Shown in pieces: positions 37,786 through 38,484 of a stretch of 38,484 nucleotides of DNA. Made by a program: the position numbers and the translations under genes. Below the pieces are notes generated by a model. The model saw only the letters and a list, made by a program, of their open reading frames with translations. It did not search any database and was not told the origin of the DNA. This DNA is from JAUWNP01 sp034430655 (GTDB lineage Bacteria > Chloroflexota > Anaerolineae > B4-G1): assembly GCA_034430655.1 (NCBI GenBank), contig DAOUEC010000030.1:1-38484 (forward strand), in the 5' to 3' direction. The number at the start of each line of letters is the position of its first letter. Positions within the stretch are counted from its first letter, which is position 1.

Positions 37786-38484
37786 GCCTTCAGCACCACA
37801 TCGTACACTGCCTTTGTCTCAGTCGCTGCTCGTTTCCACGAGAACTGCGCTGCCTGAGCCAGCCCCTGTGTTCGCATCCTGTCTTGCAGGTCGGCATCGC
37901 GCAGGAGGCGGCGTATGGTTTCAACCATCCCTTCCACGTCGGCAGGGTCGAAGTACAGCGCTGCCTCACCGCCGACCTCTGGGATGCTGGAGACGCGGGA
38001 TGCCACGACGGGCGTGCCGCAAGCCATCGCCTCCAGCACCGGCAGGCCGAAGCCCTCGTAGAGGCTGGGGAAGACCAGTGCCTGCGCTCCGGCGTAGACG
38101 GCTGGCAGATCGGCATCGGGCACGTAGCCGGGGAAGATGACGGCGTCTCGCACCGGCGATTGCTCCAGCGCGGCGAAAAAGTCGCCGTAGAGCCAGCCTC
38201 GCTTTCCCACGATGACCAGCCCGTCGGTCAGTCTCTCCGCGTGGATGGACTCAAAGGCGGCCAGCAGGCGGGTCAGGTTCTTGCGCGGCTCAATGGTGCC
38301 GACGCAGAGCAGGCATCGCTCCGGCAGACCGTAGCGGGCGCGGACGGCGGCCACTGTCTCGGGCGGCTGGGGGCGGAAGCGGGGGTCGGCTGCCTCAGGG
38401 ATGACCGTGATGTTCTCCGGCGGCAGGTCGTAGGCGGCGATCAGGTCGCGCCGGGTGCACTCAGAGACGGCGATGACGTGGTTG
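37782..38484 (-). CDS. GT4-family glycosyltransferase, 5' end beyond window
   Basis: The last 233 residues of a GT-B glycosyltransferase. Visible are HVIAVSECTRRDLIAAYDLP (end of the N-lobe), CVGTIEPRKNLTRLLAAF (start of the C-lobe) and FPSLYEGFGLPVLEAMACG, which holds the E-x7-E motif binding the nucleotide-sugar donor. VVASRVSSIPEVGGEAALYF follows. Homologues transfer mannose or similar sugars onto lipid-linked polysaccharide. It forms part of the exopolysaccharide cluster. Confidence 0.93.
   Translation of the reverse strand, partial: NHVIAVSECTRRDLIAAYDLPPENITVIPEAADPRFRPQPPETVAAVRARYGLPERCLLCVGTIEPRKNLTRLLAAFESIHAERLTDGLVIVGKRGWLYGDFFAALEQSPVRDAVIFPGYVPDADLPAVYAGAQALVFPSLYEGFGLPVLEAMACGTPVVASRVSSIPEVGGEAALYFDPADVEGMVETIRRLLRDADLQDRMRTQGLAQAAQFSWKRAATETKAVYDVVLKA

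Overview
The window is about 38.5 kb of high-GC bacterial DNA. No rRNA is present, so taxonomy rests on gene content. The combination of an archaeal-type phosphoglycerate mutase, a yvcK-gap-pgk-tpiA cluster, DUF3795 and CpXC proteins, a toroid protein often filed as 'nitrogen fixation protein NifH', and many short palindromic repeats written into coding sequence suggests Chloroflexota (Anaerolineae-like). This placement is an inference.

Layout. (1) 1-3.7 kb, minus strand: a MarR repressor and a heterodimeric ABC exporter, whose second subunit runs off the left edge. (2) 3.7-6.1 kb: a half receiver domain, an ABC-2 drug/lipid-type exporter and the stump of a winged-helix regulator. (3) 6.1-11.5 kb, minus: yvcK, gap, pgk, tpiA and an M50 metalloprotease, behind a near-consensus promoter. 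(4) 11.5-13.96 kb, minus: a promoter, a cyclic di-AMP (ydaO-yuaA) riboswitch, a strong intrinsic terminator, then a sugar/inositol-phosphate-type nucleotidyltransferase and a nucleotidyltransferase-like/CDP-alcohol phosphotransferase fusion. (5) 14-15.9 kb, minus: a Na/Pi-type membrane protein and a tandem universal stress protein. (6) 16.1-20.5 kb, plus: an apparently leaderless DeoR regulator with an array of operator boxes, a MalK/UgpC-type ATPase, phosphoglycerate mutase and the toroid protein. (7) 20.5-22.9 kb: a gene graveyard with remnants of NifB-like, HEAT-repeat, ABC-F and MFS genes around two DUF3795 proteins. (8) 22.9-26.7 kb: two tandem PII-like cyclic di-AMP receptor proteins (PstA/DarA type), divergent from a GAF-PAS histidine kinase and a CpXC protein. 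(9) 26.8-30.2 kb: tRNA-Arg(ACG), and valS under a T-box riboswitch. (10) 30.2-38.5 kb, minus: a VTT-domain membrane protein and an exopolysaccharide cluster (UDP-sugar dehydrogenase, WecA-type initiator, O-antigen ligase/TPR, SDR epimerase, GT4 glycosyltransferase).

Two themes stand out. First, cyclic di-AMP signalling appears twice in one window: a riboswitch in front of a likely phosphodiester solute or phospholipid-headgroup operon, and a receptor pair whose conserved motifs are split between the two paralogues. Second, several families of palindromic repeats have entered genes and gene ends. Three intergenic elements share an 8-bp period, and two of them form the 3' ends of tpiA and gap. 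valS carries at least six repeat-derived in-frame segments, and one palindrome family sits in frame in both yvcK and an ABC permease gene.
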